Below, piece by piece: positions 26,229 through 34,427 of a DNA stretch of 64,000 bases (within the stretch, counting starts at the first letter, position 1; the number at the start of each line of letters is the position of its first letter). The position numbers and the translations under genes were made by a program. Under the pieces are notes generated by a model that saw only the letters and a list, made by a program, of their open reading frames with translations, was not told where the DNA came from and did not search any database. The stretch is taken from NCBI RefSeq assembly GCF_003318255.1, contig NZ_QOCF01000014.1, positions 62,001 through 126,000 on the forward strand, written 5' to 3'. Source of the DNA: Ruegeria sp. A3M17. Its GTDB lineage: Bacteria > Pseudomonadota > Alphaproteobacteria > Rhodobacterales > Rhodobacteraceae.

Positions 26229-26440
26229 TGATCCCCGCTGAACACAGCTTGTTCGGAGGTGGTCCGTTGCCGCCGAAACTTTCGGAATTTCAGATCGAAT
26301 CCAAACGGCTCCGTGATGAGCGCTGGAATTCTGTAGCCTCGATTAGGGAACAAATGACCGAACAGGAAAAACAGGATGAAGAAGAAAAATTGCAAGCGCA
26401 GGCAGCGGCGATCCTTGCCGAACGCCAGCGCGCTGCGTAG
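26228..26440 (+). CDS. Small charged helical protein of the island operon
   Basis: A 70-residue protein starting in a TGATG overlap with the previous gene. The second half is a single long charged helix (MTEQEKQDEEEKLQAQAAAILAE). Function unknown; its length and charge resemble small accessory proteins of phage early operons. Confidence 0.5.
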   Translation: MIPAEHSLFGGGPLPPKLSEFQIESKRLRDERWNSVASIREQMTEQEKQDEEEKLQAQAAAILAERQRAA

Positions 26441-26591
26441 GGCTAGCGCCCGTTTTTACCGGCGTCTGTCCCTGTGGAACGCCGCGCGGTTGGCCAGCGG
26501 CTCCTATGAGGCATTCCGAGCAAACATCGGTGCAATCGAGAGGGCCATAGCCGCCCAGCTTGCCCACGAATTTCCAGACGAAGCGCGCTAG
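26376..26591 (+). CDS. Possible small basic protein overlapping its neighbour
   Basis: A 71-residue frame whose first 21 codons lie inside the preceding gene. The non-overlapping part (ARFYRRLSLWNAARLASGSYEAF and onward to EFPDEAR) has an amphipathic helical pattern and reads like real protein, so a shorter start near 26440 is possible. No family recognised. Confidence 0.4.
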   Translation: MKKKNCKRRQRRSLPNASALRRASARFYRRLSLWNAARLASGSYEAFRANIGAIERAIAAQLAHEFPDEAR

Positions 26592-26681
26592 GCCTCCCAA
26601 GCTGTCGCGCACATCATGCCCCGCCCGGTCGCCCCGGATCGGGCGGGTGCACCACGCAACTCCCATACATTGAGAAATAGA

Positions 26682-27071
26682 ATGACCATCGATCTTACCG
26701 ATGTTGAAAAGGCGCGAATGTACCTTGCCCAAATCGACGCCCTGAACATTTCCAACGAACAACAGAGCATGCGCGACAGGATGCTGGAGCGTCGTGCGTG
26801 GCTGTCCACACACCTTGATCAAGACGACTACGCGTCGGCGCTGATTTTGGCTGATGCAATCGACACGCGCTTGATTGATTTGGGGCACGGTCTCAACTTT
26901 GCGGTATCGCTGAAAGAGATTTGTGAGGCGGCAGATACCGACTTGACCGAAGCCCGACATGCGCTGGAACTTCTGGGTTCAAGAGAGACACGAAGCGGTA
27001 TTTATAGCAGCAGCGATTCGTGTCCGGTTGTCAAAATCGGTGATCTGGGCGACTGGCGTGTATTTCCGTAA
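26682..27071 (+). CDS. Unknown protein, last of the first small-gene block
   Basis: About 129 residues from ATG 26682; an in-frame start at 26616 gives a proline-rich N-terminus and is less likely. Residues 75-110 (SLKEICEAADTDLTEARHALELLGS) look like an HTH followed by a recognition helix, and the C-terminus ends GDLGDWRVFP. It may be a small DNA-binding protein. A non-coding gap follows. Confidence 0.5.
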   Translation: MTIDLTDVEKARMYLAQIDALNISNEQQSMRDRMLERRAWLSTHLDQDDYASALILADAIDTRLIDLGHGLNFAVSLKEICEAADTDLTEARHALELLGSRETRSGIYSSSDSCPVVKIGDLGDWRVFP

Positions 27072-27408
27072 CATTGGAAATATAACTTCAAGTAAAAAAC
27101 CCCCACTTATTACTCTGAATTTCCGCGAATGACCAAAAAAAGTTTCCGCACATCGTGCAAGAACTTCCGAAACAATGCGCAATGGAATCCAGCCGATATC
27201 GGTGATTTGCAACATAGTAATTTCACTTCAAGTTACACAGAAATTCAGTTGATGTGACTAATTTGGGTCGCGACGTTTCTCCTTCAGAAACAGTAAATTT
27301 TGTCACTGAAAATGGCACATTTACATAGGGTTGCATGTGTTTCTTCCCACTTCTAACTAGGTGGTGTTCGCAACGATGCGGGCCTTAAAGCTACATTGGA
27401 GATACGGA
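27072..27408. other. AT-rich non-coding gap with repeated short motifs
   Basis: No gene is supported. ACTTCAAGT occurs at 27085-27093 and 27225-27233, about 140 bp apart, and TTCCG recurs three times between them. The region is AT-rich, unlike the flanking genes, and probably holds a promoter or regulator sites for the genes that follow. Confidence 0.45.
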
Positions 27409-27561
27409 GTGAATGAAGAAATGGCAGCACGTATTTGTGTAATTGGAAACGAGATAAAAGAGGTGACTGAACGTGAAAGGAGTGCGGCCAGTAGAGCGGA
27501 ATTGCAGGCTCTTTGCGATGAATTGAGATCGCTTAATTCGCTTAATTCGGAGGTGGCGTAG
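27409..27561 (+). CDS. Very small acidic helical protein
   Basis: Fifty residues from GTG 27409, with GGAGA about 7 nt upstream; the frame is open to 27361. The sequence is a helix of mixed charge (NEIKEVTERERSAASRAEL) with no family. It abuts the next gene (TAGTG), which supports it being translated. Confidence 0.45.
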   Translation: MNEEMAARICVIGNEIKEVTERERSAASRAELQALCDELRSLNSLNSEVA

Positions 27562-28040
27562 TGCAGTGTTTGTGCGCCAAATGCCAGCCGGACGAATTGT
27601 GGCTCGACGGCTCTGTGAACCGGGGCGGTATTCTGACGTTCTATGATCCCGAGAACGGTGGGCCACTTAAGATCGAACGTGGTTCATGTTCCGCGTTCAG
27701 TATTGAGCGGTTGGAAGATGTCGACGATGACGCTTCCATCTCAAGGAGTGCATCAGTCGTTCTTTGCTACGTCCCGATTGAGAATATCGTGGTCGGGGAT
27801 ACTGACGCTGACGCGCAATCCAGCGTTCTTCTGAAGGACATTTATACCGACCCGGTTGCGGTAGTCAGGATGCTTGGCGCGCGCGGGTTCTACATGTGTC
27901 CGTCAGCCACTCCGGAAGAGATTGTTGGGCGTATTCGCTGGGCGGTGGATCATTACATTTTTGAGGCTCGTCATAAGTTCCCTGTCGCTGAATGCTCGCT
28001 GAGTTTGAGCGAGGCGCGAGAAAAGCAAGGCACGCTTTAG
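27561..28040 (+). CDS. Unknown protein with N-terminal cysteine cluster
   Basis: A 159-residue protein starting at GTG 27561 within a TAGTG overlap. The N-terminus MQCLCAKCQPDELW has a CxCxxC pattern that could bind a metal, and three further Cys occur later. No family recognised. It lies between the small-protein operon and the helicase-like gene. Confidence 0.55.
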   Translation: MQCLCAKCQPDELWLDGSVNRGGILTFYDPENGGPLKIERGSCSAFSIERLEDVDDDASISRSASVVLCYVPIENIVVGDTDADAQSSVLLKDIYTDPVAVVRMLGARGFYMCPSATPEEIVGRIRWAVDHYIFEARHKFPVAECSLSLSEAREKQGTL

Positions 28041-28054
28041 CGGCGACATGAATT

Positions 28055-28079
28055 GGTGATGCTCCCGTCAGGGAGCACC
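28055..28079 (+). promoter_or_regulatory. Intercistronic hairpin before the helicase-like gene
   Basis: GCTCCC GTCA GGGAGC (28061-28076) with flanking GGTG/CACC pairing forms a stable stem. It has no T-tract, so it is more likely an mRNA-processing or attenuation stem than a terminator. The next gene has a strong ribosome-binding site (AGGAGG at 28102). Confidence 0.4.
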
Positions 28080-28111
28080 TAAAACAACGGCAACTGAAAA
28101 TAGGAGGCAAC

Positions 28112-30187
28112 ATGGCAGAGGCCAAGAGCACTAACGTAACGATCATCGGGAAAACGCGCATGTCGGATGGCGCGCAGAAAGTTCTTCATGAATTGACGGA
28201 TGATCAGAAGAAGATTCAGAAATGTGAGCCGCTCAGTTACGCGGATACGATGGAACAGCAATGGAAGGTGACACCCCAGACGTTGGATTTGGCACTGATG
28301 CTTGCTGGGTTGATCCGTAGCGGCGAAGGCGAGATGGTTATCCGCAATTTCATGACCACTATGAAGGCGCGCTGGCCCGCATTGGATATGCCCTATCTTA
28401 GGAATGTGCGGGGCGCAGTTGAAGTAATCCTTGACGCTAAAAAGCGGTCAGCAGCCAAGGGCGACGACACCAATGTTATTGAGGAAGACGATTTTCTCAC
28501 CCTCTGCAATTATGCACTGACGTCTATCGAACGCGACAATCTGTGGAATCCCCATTTGTTCCAACATGATGGGAACTGGGTTGAAATTCAACATCTCGGC
28601 GAAGAGCAGGCAGCCAGGATTGTGAACTTGGATCGTGACACATTCGCGGCTCGATTGAACTTGGTCACGTCCTGGCGAAAGCGCGTCGGGGACGGGACGG
28701 CATTTCGGAGTGTCAGCGCACCTAAGGACGTTGTTAGTCAGGTATTTGCCCATGCCGAAAAGCCGGTCCCTGAACTGCGCGCTGTTGTCACTGCGCCCAT
28801 GTTTACTGCCGACGGCGAACTGATCATCACACCGGGATACCATAATTCAGGATACTACTACGCGCCCCCGGACGGTTTGAACGTATCGCCCCCGCCACGC
28901 CAAATCACCGAAGAGCTTCTTGCAGAAGCTCGTGAAACACTGCTGGACATTCTTTGCGATTTTGAGATGGACGGCGTTAGCCGTGTCGAACTGGAAAAAG
29001 CTGTCCGGCGCAGTACGCGCGTCAAGAAATGGGGTACCGGCGAAGGTAAAACCGCTGTCCCACCATCGTTTTTGTCTGCCGTTGGCTTCATGCTGGAACA
29101 GATCGTGCGCCCCATGATTGACGGGCCAGTAATGCCGTTGTTGATTTCGAAGACCGCACGGCGTGCTGGTGGCGGCTTGTTGGCAAGTGTCATGCTGACG
29201 GTCATTCGCGGCACCGCTGGGATGCGTCCGCTTGCCAAAAATGAAGACGAGAGGCGAAAGGCAATTCTGGCCGCGCTCAGATCAGGTTCAAGCGTCATCG
29301 CATGGGACAACCTTCCCACAGGGCGCACCATAGATTCACCGACGCTTGCAACGCTTTTCACTGAGGGCGTCTACATCGACCGGGAACTCGGCGTCAGCAC
29401 AGAACGCAGCATTAGGGTGCGGTCTTCGTTTTTGCTTGTCGGCAATCGCCCGCCTTTCAGTGATGAGCTGGTGCAACGACTCAGCCTCTTGGAATTGTTG
29501 CCCCAGACCGCGTCACCTGAAACCCGCACTGGCTGGAAGCATGATGATCTGTCCACCTACGCCCGTGAGAACCGGGGGCGCATCCTCAGTTCTTTGTTGG
29601 TACTGGTACAGCACTGGCTGAACAAAGATCAGCCGAAACCGAAGCATCCACCAGTGATCGGGCGCTTTGAGAGCTACCGTAATGTGATCGGCGGCATTCT
29701 CGAAACCGCGTCACCCAATTGGACTAGTTGGCAGAGCAACCGTGAAAAGCTTGCCAAGGTGGCTAAGGATTCTGAGGAGGATGGTTGGCGCGAGTTGTTC
29801 GAAAAGTGGGCAGACGGGCGAGGGACTGGTCTTGCCGGTAAGATTGAAGCACGCGATCTTGCGGATATCGCTCAAGATCAAGAAATTGGATTGGACGTAC
29901 CCCGAATTCGGGACGGCGGGCAATTCGAGTATAACCCCCGTGCACTCGGAAAGGCATTGACCGGAATGCAAGAGCGTATCTTTGATCTGGGCGACAATGG
30001 TAGCGCCAAGCTTCTGCAATCAGACAAGCGTGGCAAGGGGGGATACCCTTGGTATCTGGAACCCGTTGAGGTGCGCGGTGTCGAAGAAGCTTCTAAGGGT
30101 GATAACGTGAAACCGCTGACGCGGATCAAAGGCAGGCGGCGTATTGGAGATGAACGCCAGACGAAGAGGGTAGCCAATTATGGATGA
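28112..30187 (+). CDS. Helicase-like replication protein with degenerate Walker motif
   Basis: A 691-residue protein. The region from about residue 330 to 465 has the order of a superfamily-3/AAA-type ATPase found in mobile-element replication proteins. MPLLISKTARRAGGGLLA sits where the P-loop should be, followed by VIAWDNL (Walker-B-like), FTEGVYIDRELG and SSFLLVGNRPPFSDELVQRLSLLEL, an arginine-finger region. The normal GKS/T is absent. No primase domain is obvious at the N-terminus, which is helical. An iteron-like array begins about 140 bp downstream, so a replication-initiation role for the island is the best inference. Confidence 0.65.
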   Translation: MAEAKSTNVTIIGKTRMSDGAQKVLHELTDDQKKIQKCEPLSYADTMEQQWKVTPQTLDLALMLAGLIRSGEGEMVIRNFMTTMKARWPALDMPYLRNVRGAVEVILDAKKRSAAKGDDTNVIEEDDFLTLCNYALTSIERDNLWNPHLFQHDGNWVEIQHLGEEQAARIVNLDRDTFAARLNLVTSWRKRVGDGTAFRSVSAPKDVVSQVFAHAEKPVPELRAVVTAPMFTADGELIITPGYHNSGYYYAPPDGLNVSPPPRQITEELLAEARETLLDILCDFEMDGVSRVELEKAVRRSTRVKKWGTGEGKTAVPPSFLSAVGFMLEQIVRPMIDGPVMPLLISKTARRAGGGLLASVMLTVIRGTAGMRPLAKNEDERRKAILAALRSGSSVIAWDNLPTGRTIDSPTLATLFTEGVYIDRELGVSTERSIRVRSSFLLVGNRPPFSDELVQRLSLLELLPQTASPETRTGWKHDDLSTYARENRGRILSSLLVLVQHWLNKDQPKPKHPPVIGRFESYRNVIGGILETASPNWTSWQSNREKLAKVAKDSEEDGWRELFEKWADGRGTGLAGKIEARDLADIAQDQEIGLDVPRIRDGGQFEYNPRALGKALTGMQERIFDLGDNGSAKLLQSDKRGKGGYPWYLEPVEVRGVEEASKGDNVKPLTRIKGRRRIGDERQTKRVANYG

Positions 30188-30254
30188 TCGATTGCACCAT
30201 CTGCTTAAAACTGCAATCAGGCAGCAATGACGGCTTAGTTGCTGTCGCGCTACG

Positions 30255-30276
30255 GGGCCGCGTTTAGCGGCCCTTT
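30255..30276 (+). terminator. Terminator after the helicase-like gene
   Basis: GGGCCGC GTTTA GCGGCCC forms a 7-bp stem followed by TTTGCGTTT, 68 bp after the stop. Reasonable, though the T-run is broken. Confidence 0.55.
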
Positions 30277-30323
30277 GCGTTTCATGCGGTCGCCCATTGG
30301 TTGGCGAGGGGCGTCAGCCCCGT

Positions 30324-30573
30324 TAATACGGCCCTAATACGGTCCTAATACGGTCACTAAATCCAATTAATTTCAATCACTTAAGTTAAAAACCGTATTT
30401 ACCGTATCTAATTCCTATCCTGAACTACATGTCAAACAGCCCTACCGTCCATATAAGCGATTCCAGTAGGTCGCTTCGGTGTCGAAGTTCACGTCAAATA
30501 CGGTAATGGGGGCTAAATATCTGAAAACGCTTCGTTTTCTTGACCGTATTTGAGACCGTATTTGGACCGTTTT
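30324..30573. repeat. Iteron-like array of AATACGG/CCGTATT repeats
   Basis: The 399-bp gene-free gap 30188-30586 carries at least eight copies of an AATACGG unit. Three are direct at 11-bp spacing (30324, 30335, 30346), two inverted at 30393 and 30402 (the second truncated), one direct at 30496, and two inverted at 12-bp spacing (30544, 30556) plus a degenerate CCGTTTT near 30568. Helical-turn spacing and AT-rich flanks resemble a replication origin or a cooperative operator. It lies between the helicase-like gene and TcmP and also covers the 3' side of the TcmP gene. Confidence 0.65.
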
Positions 30574-30586
30574 TGATCTGAAAAGC

Positions 30587-31501
30587 TCAAGCCCGTCCAC
30601 CCCGACCCCGCTGCCCCTTGCGGCCCGGAACCGTGTTGTAACGCTTGAAGATGTCATTTGCGATTTTATACCCCTGCGCATTCGGTCCAGCCCATAGCAG
30701 ATAGTAAAGGCCGACACCGCGTGTATTGCGGATGAGGCGCGGCGCGGCGACATAAGGGAACACTTCTTTCAGCCGACCAAGGTAAAGGTCCAAGAGCTTT
30801 TCGGGCATGCCGCCTTGCTTGCTGACGATCTCGTTTCCGAACAAGTCTTCCTCAACAACATACGCGATGTCTCGCCATTCATTTGTTCCGAAGCAAGCGT
30901 CCAACTGCGCAGCCCAGTTGTCAGGTATATCTCCATCACGCGTGATCTGCCTGTTAATCGCCATGGCCGCAGGAAAGTTGACTATGACCTCGATCTTGTC
31001 TGTCTCTGCCAAGGCAACCAGAGTCTCCCAATGTAGATGGGCACCGTAGGGGTCTAGAAACGCAACACCACGCAAATCCCACGCGTCAAATCCCTGCGCG
31101 AGTTCCTGCAAGGCTGGATTACAGTCTCCGGTTTTAACCTTTATCCTTGGATCGTCGCTTGCAAGTTCAGCCAAGGTAGCGCTGCGAGTCTCATCCAAAT
31201 CAATGAAGCGAAGCATATGAAACCCCGGATCACAGCCAATTGCCCGAAGAGGTGAGCCAGAGATGAAGCGCCCCTGCGCTTCCGCAGCTTCCTCATCTCC
31301 AAGAAACGCACTGGGTGCGCTATCGTGTGCAGTTTTGCTTCTTAGTTTGCAGACTGGGGCACCGGAAAACCCATCAATGTAGACCCGTCTGAAAGGCTGA
31401 TTTTTGAGGGCGGTGTTATATGCTTTGAGGTACTTTTCTAGAAGATCGAGTTTCTCTTCGGCCCATGGCCCAACAACGTTTTCTTTGTGGTCTTTCTTCA
31501 T
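30587..31501 (-). CDS. tcmP: Three-Cys-motif partner protein
   Basis: A 304-residue TcmP-family protein of unknown function. RVYIDGFSGAP (residues 39-49) and GVAFLDPYGAHLHW (D150-P-Y-G153) look like methyltransferase-type Rossmann motifs: a SAM-loop-like element and a DPxY-type motif IV. Start 31501 is set by the ATGA overlap with the upstream DUF5131 gene. TcmP is named for its co-occurrence with the three-Cys protein, and the coupling here indicates one functional unit. The activity is not known. Confidence 0.85.
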   Translation of the reverse strand: MKKDHKENVVGPWAEEKLDLLEKYLKAYNTALKNQPFRRVYIDGFSGAPVCKLRSKTAHDSAPSAFLGDEEAAEAQGRFISGSPLRAIGCDPGFHMLRFIDLDETRSATLAELASDDPRIKVKTGDCNPALQELAQGFDAWDLRGVAFLDPYGAHLHWETLVALAETDKIEVIVNFPAAMAINRQITRDGDIPDNWAAQLDACFGTNEWRDIAYVVEEDLFGNEIVSKQGGMPEKLLDLYLGRLKEVFPYVAAPRLIRNTRGVGLYYLLWAGPNAQGYKIANDIFKRYNTVPGRKGQRGRGGRA

Positions 31502-32253
31502 ATCAGGGTTTCTAGAATCCGTTTGGGAACAACATGGGTTGGGAAGCCGTTCCATTCTTCCCCATCCAGCATTCGACCGCCGGACTTTGGTCTTGGCCCT
31601 CCCCACTGCTTGAAGAAGAACGCGGTCCCCGACTGATCGCAAGAATGACGGATTTCAGTCGCCCACGCCCCTTCCATTGGGCGTGCTCTGGGACCGCTTT
31701 CGCCGCCAACAATCGCCCATGCAATTCCATCTAAGCTCACGCTACCGACTGGACCAAGCAGCGGTTCAAAAGAAATAAACCGCGCCTGTGATCGAACTTG
31801 CCGAAGGTGATCAATTCGGCTCTTGTGGTCGCCGTCTTCCACCGAAACGCCGAGCCAAATGTGTGGCGGTACATCCCCGTCACCGTATCTCTGCCGCACA
31901 TAGTTTCGCATTAGCGAACTGCGCTTGGTCAAGACTTGATAGACGTGCCAATCCACCGTCTCCATGGCTTCGAAAACACGGTCAACATAAGCGCGCGGCA
32001 CTTTCTTGTGAAAGAGATCGCTCATGCTATTTACGAAGATCATGCGCGGTTTCTTCCAAAGCGCGGGCTGTGCCAGCCGGTTAGGCCAAAGGCGTAGATC
32101 AAAACCTTGCTCATATGGGTGATCCTTGATCCCCCGCCACCGTTCCGCGAACCGCTCCGCATAGCAGTTGTCACATCCCGGCCCAATCTTCGTGCATCCC
32201 GTTACCGGGTTCCACGTCGCGTCGGTCCATTCGATCTGCGTTTTTTGTGCCAT
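31498..32253 (-). CDS. DUF5131 (phage Gp37/Gp68) three-Cys-motif protein
   Basis: A 251-residue protein started at MAQKTQIEW (32253). The N-terminal C20-x6-C27-x2-C30 cluster (GCTKIGPGCDNCYAERF) resembles a radical-SAM-like iron-sulphur site, and the domain that follows (MSDLFH, WHVYQVLTKR, VGGESGPRARPM) is the conserved Gp37/Gp68 core found in phages and mobile elements. It is upstream of, and overlaps, tcmP. Its biochemical role is unknown; an RNA- or DNA-modifying enzyme is a reasonable guess. Confidence 0.87.
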   Translation of the reverse strand: MAQKTQIEWTDATWNPVTGCTKIGPGCDNCYAERFAERWRGIKDHPYEQGFDLRLWPNRLAQPALWKKPRMIFVNSMSDLFHKKVPRAYVDRVFEAMETVDWHVYQVLTKRSSLMRNYVRQRYGDGDVPPHIWLGVSVEDGDHKSRIDHLRQVRSQARFISFEPLLGPVGSVSLDGIAWAIVGGESGPRARPMEGAWATEIRHSCDQSGTAFFFKQWGGPRPKSGGRMLDGEEWNGFPTHVVPKRILETLI

Positions 32254-32357
32254 ATCGCTCGCGCCTGTTTTTAGTTTTTCCACAGGTTATCAACAGGCGA
32301 CTCAACCTCCAAGAACTCAATTCAGTCGCCCTCGACATCTCACCCGCATACCAAAAA

Positions 32358-32408
32358 GGTCATATATATTGACCCATTATTAACCGGCAAAAATGGTCAA
32401 ATATACCC
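32358..32408. promoter_or_regulatory. Palindromic operator candidate between DUF5131 and the recombinase
   Basis: GGTCA-TATATAT-TGACC (32358-32374) is a perfect dyad, and a half-copy GGTCAAATATACCC follows at 32395-32408. They lie in the 270-bp divergent gap 32254-32523 and could bind a regulator shared by both transcripts. Confidence 0.45.
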
Positions 32409-32523
32409 ATCCAGAAACAATCCGTTTCCCTCTAATACATTGAAAAGACTCGCGAATCATGCCTCTCGACTGATACAACTTGCGTAGGGAGCCTTAGGCC
32501 CGATGTAATTTGGAGGCATTGCC

Positions 32524-33204
32524 GTGAAGATCGTCGCATATATCCGGGTATCGACCGATAAGCAGGGGCGTAGCGGCCTAGGGCTGGAAGCTCAGCAGGT
32601 CGCTATTGCTGCCTACGCCAAGGCTGCTAACGCGGTGACAGTGGCTGAGTTCCAAGAGGTAGAGTCCGGTAGAAACAACGCCCGCCCTGAGCTTGAAAAG
32701 GCCCTCAAAATGGCTCGTGTCATGGGGGCCAAGCTGGTTATAGCCAAGCTGGACCGACTGAGCCGAAACGCTGCGTTTCTACTTAAATTACAAGACTCCG
32801 GCGTCGATTTCGTGTGTTGCGACATGCCCGATGCTAATGCCCTGACAGTTGGAATCATGAGCGTGATAGCACAAGCCGAGTCCCGCATGATCGGTGACAG
32901 AACGCGCGCAGCCATGCAGGCTGCAAAGGCTCGTGGGCAGAAGTTCGGCAACCCCAATGGCGCAGCCGCCCTGCGTCGTGCAGGCAAGGGCAATGGTGCT
33001 GCCTGCGCAGTTCAAAGGGAACGCGCTAACGCGCGGGCGCATGATCTTGCAGACGTGCTGGAAGACCTCAATGGAAAGGGTTTTGGCACCTTGCGGGAAC
33101 AGGCTGACGAGTTGAATAAACGTGGCATCAAGACTGCCCGTGGTGGGCAATGGCACCCCAACACCGTGGCACGTCTGCGGCAACGATTGGCTCAGGTATC
33201 TTAA
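32524..33204 (+). CDS. Serine recombinase (resolvase/invertase family)
   Basis: A 226-residue protein starting at GTG 32524. The resolvase catalytic N-terminus is intact: YIRVSTDKQGRSGLGLEAQ with Ser10 as the likely nucleophile, then KLDRLSRN. A C-terminal HTH follows (RGGQWHPNTVARLRQRL). It may act as an invertase, a resolvase for island dimers or a transposition enzyme; no recombination site was identified. It is divergent from the DUF5131/TcmP pair. Confidence 0.9.
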   Translation: MKIVAYIRVSTDKQGRSGLGLEAQQVAIAAYAKAANAVTVAEFQEVESGRNNARPELEKALKMARVMGAKLVIAKLDRLSRNAAFLLKLQDSGVDFVCCDMPDANALTVGIMSVIAQAESRMIGDRTRAAMQAAKARGQKFGNPNGAAALRRAGKGNGAACAVQRERANARAHDLADVLEDLNGKGFGTLREQADELNKRGIKTARGGQWHPNTVARLRQRLAQVS

Positions 33205-33707
33205 CAACGCATAATTGCGGTGCGTTGCCGCGTTAGCGGCTTGAAATCGGTGACAAATCCCATTGATCCCGCAACACCTAAATGCATCGTAACATATTGT
33301 AAATAAAAGAAAAATAGGGACCCATCTCGGGGGTATCTGTATACCCCCATGACTCGTGCCAGCGACCACGCACATACCCTAGGAGTCCTCGCCAAAAATT
33401 GTTTACAACAACGGGTTGCAGCGAGGTTCACAAATAGGGGTCCCACGGCTTCCGGCTCATGCTTCGTTCGGATCGCGATATGGCCTCAATAATTTCCAAA
33501 TTTCCCTGAAATTTAGTTCACATATTGAGTGGCCCGTCTCGGCCCACTTTTTAGGGATTTGAACCCTTTGCTGACACTAACTACACCTCAGTCCTTTGCT
33601 AGTGCAGCGCATCACGAACCGCGCAAACCGGTCATTGGGGTCGCCTGTGAGCAAAGACAGGTGAGCGGGACAAAACGGTCAGTCAGGTTGAAGGTAAGTG
33701 GATATTC
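33205..33707. other. Non-coding gap with two palindromes after the recombinase
   Basis: GCCGC GTTA GCGGC at 33227-33240 is a short stem 23 bp after the recombinase stop and probably its terminator. GGGGGTAT CTGT ATACCCCC at 33329-33348 is a perfect 8-4-8 palindrome without a T-tract. It could be a recombinase or regulator binding site. No gene is supported here. Confidence 0.5.
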
Positions 33708-34427
33708 TCAGGACTTTGCCCTTGGCTGGACGTAACGAACGAAGAGGCTGTTGCCCTGTCTCTTCGTTTCGAAGCCTTTGATCGCAGCTACAAGATCGCT
33801 CAGTTTTCCCTTTCCGTAGGTCCGAGCATCAAAATCTGGATGTGCAGCGACTACTGACTGGCCAAGTTGCCCAAGGTGAAACCACTCGTCATCTTGTTGG
33901 ATACGAGCCATAGCATCCAAGAGTAACTTTGCAGCTTTTTGGGGCTGCTCCTTTGCAGAAGCCAGTTTCTTGGCTTCGCCTTCGTCTGCTACAAGGTTTT
34001 CAATAAAAATGAACCGGTTGCACACGTTCCGAAGTGGCTCCGGAGTTTTTTTCTCTCCGATGCCAATCACCATTAAGCCATCCTCTCTGAGACGATTGGC
34101 TAAACTGGTGAAATCACTGTCGGAAGAAACCAAGACAAACCCGTCGAACCGACCTCCATGTAGGATGTCCATCGCATCTATCACAAGACCAATATCGGAT
34201 GCGTTCTTACCCGACGTATTGGCGGTCTGCTGGTGTGCAACAAGACCCAGCGATAGGATTACCTCGGACCAACCTTTCAGCCGACTACTGGTCCAATCGC
34301 CATAAACTCGTCTAAGCGCGGGTTCGCCTATTGAAGCGACCTCCTTGAGAATTGCTTCCGCAAATTTGGCTGGTACGTTGTCGGCATCAATCAGCGTCGC
34401 CAATAACGGTTGAGCACGTTCGGTCAT
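33708..34427 (-). CDS. NYN-domain RNase-like protein with C-terminal OST-HTH/LOTUS domain
   Basis: A 239-residue protein. The N-terminal NYN (PIN-like) nuclease domain has the expected acidic residues: D14 and D16 in LIDADN, D78 and D84 in NASDIGLVIDAMD, and D103/D105 in VSSDSDF. The C-terminus (about 165-235) matches the OST-HTH/LOTUS RNA-binding fold (LLLDAMARIQQDDEWFHLGQLGQ). Such LabA-like proteins are probably RNA endonucleases. On an island it could be a defence or RNA-quality protein. Confidence 0.85.
   Translation of the reverse strand: MTERAQPLLATLIDADNVPAKFAEAILKEVASIGEPALRRVYGDWTSSRLKGWSEVILSLGLVAHQQTANTSGKNASDIGLVIDAMDILHGGRFDGFVLVSSDSDFTSLANRLREDGLMVIGIGEKKTPEPLRNVCNRFIFIENLVADEGEAKKLASAKEQPQKAAKLLLDAMARIQQDDEWFHLGQLGQSVVAAHPDFDARTYGKGKLSDLVAAIKGFETKRQGNSLFVRYVQPRAKS

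Noticed and set aside
30324..30573. Possible CRISPR array
   Set aside because: Repeats are only about 7-11 bp, lie in both orientations and lack spacers of fixed length; they fit iterons or operators.
30442..30753. A 103-residue frame across the iteron region
   Set aside because: It covers repeat sequence and part of TcmP in another frame and has no coding character.
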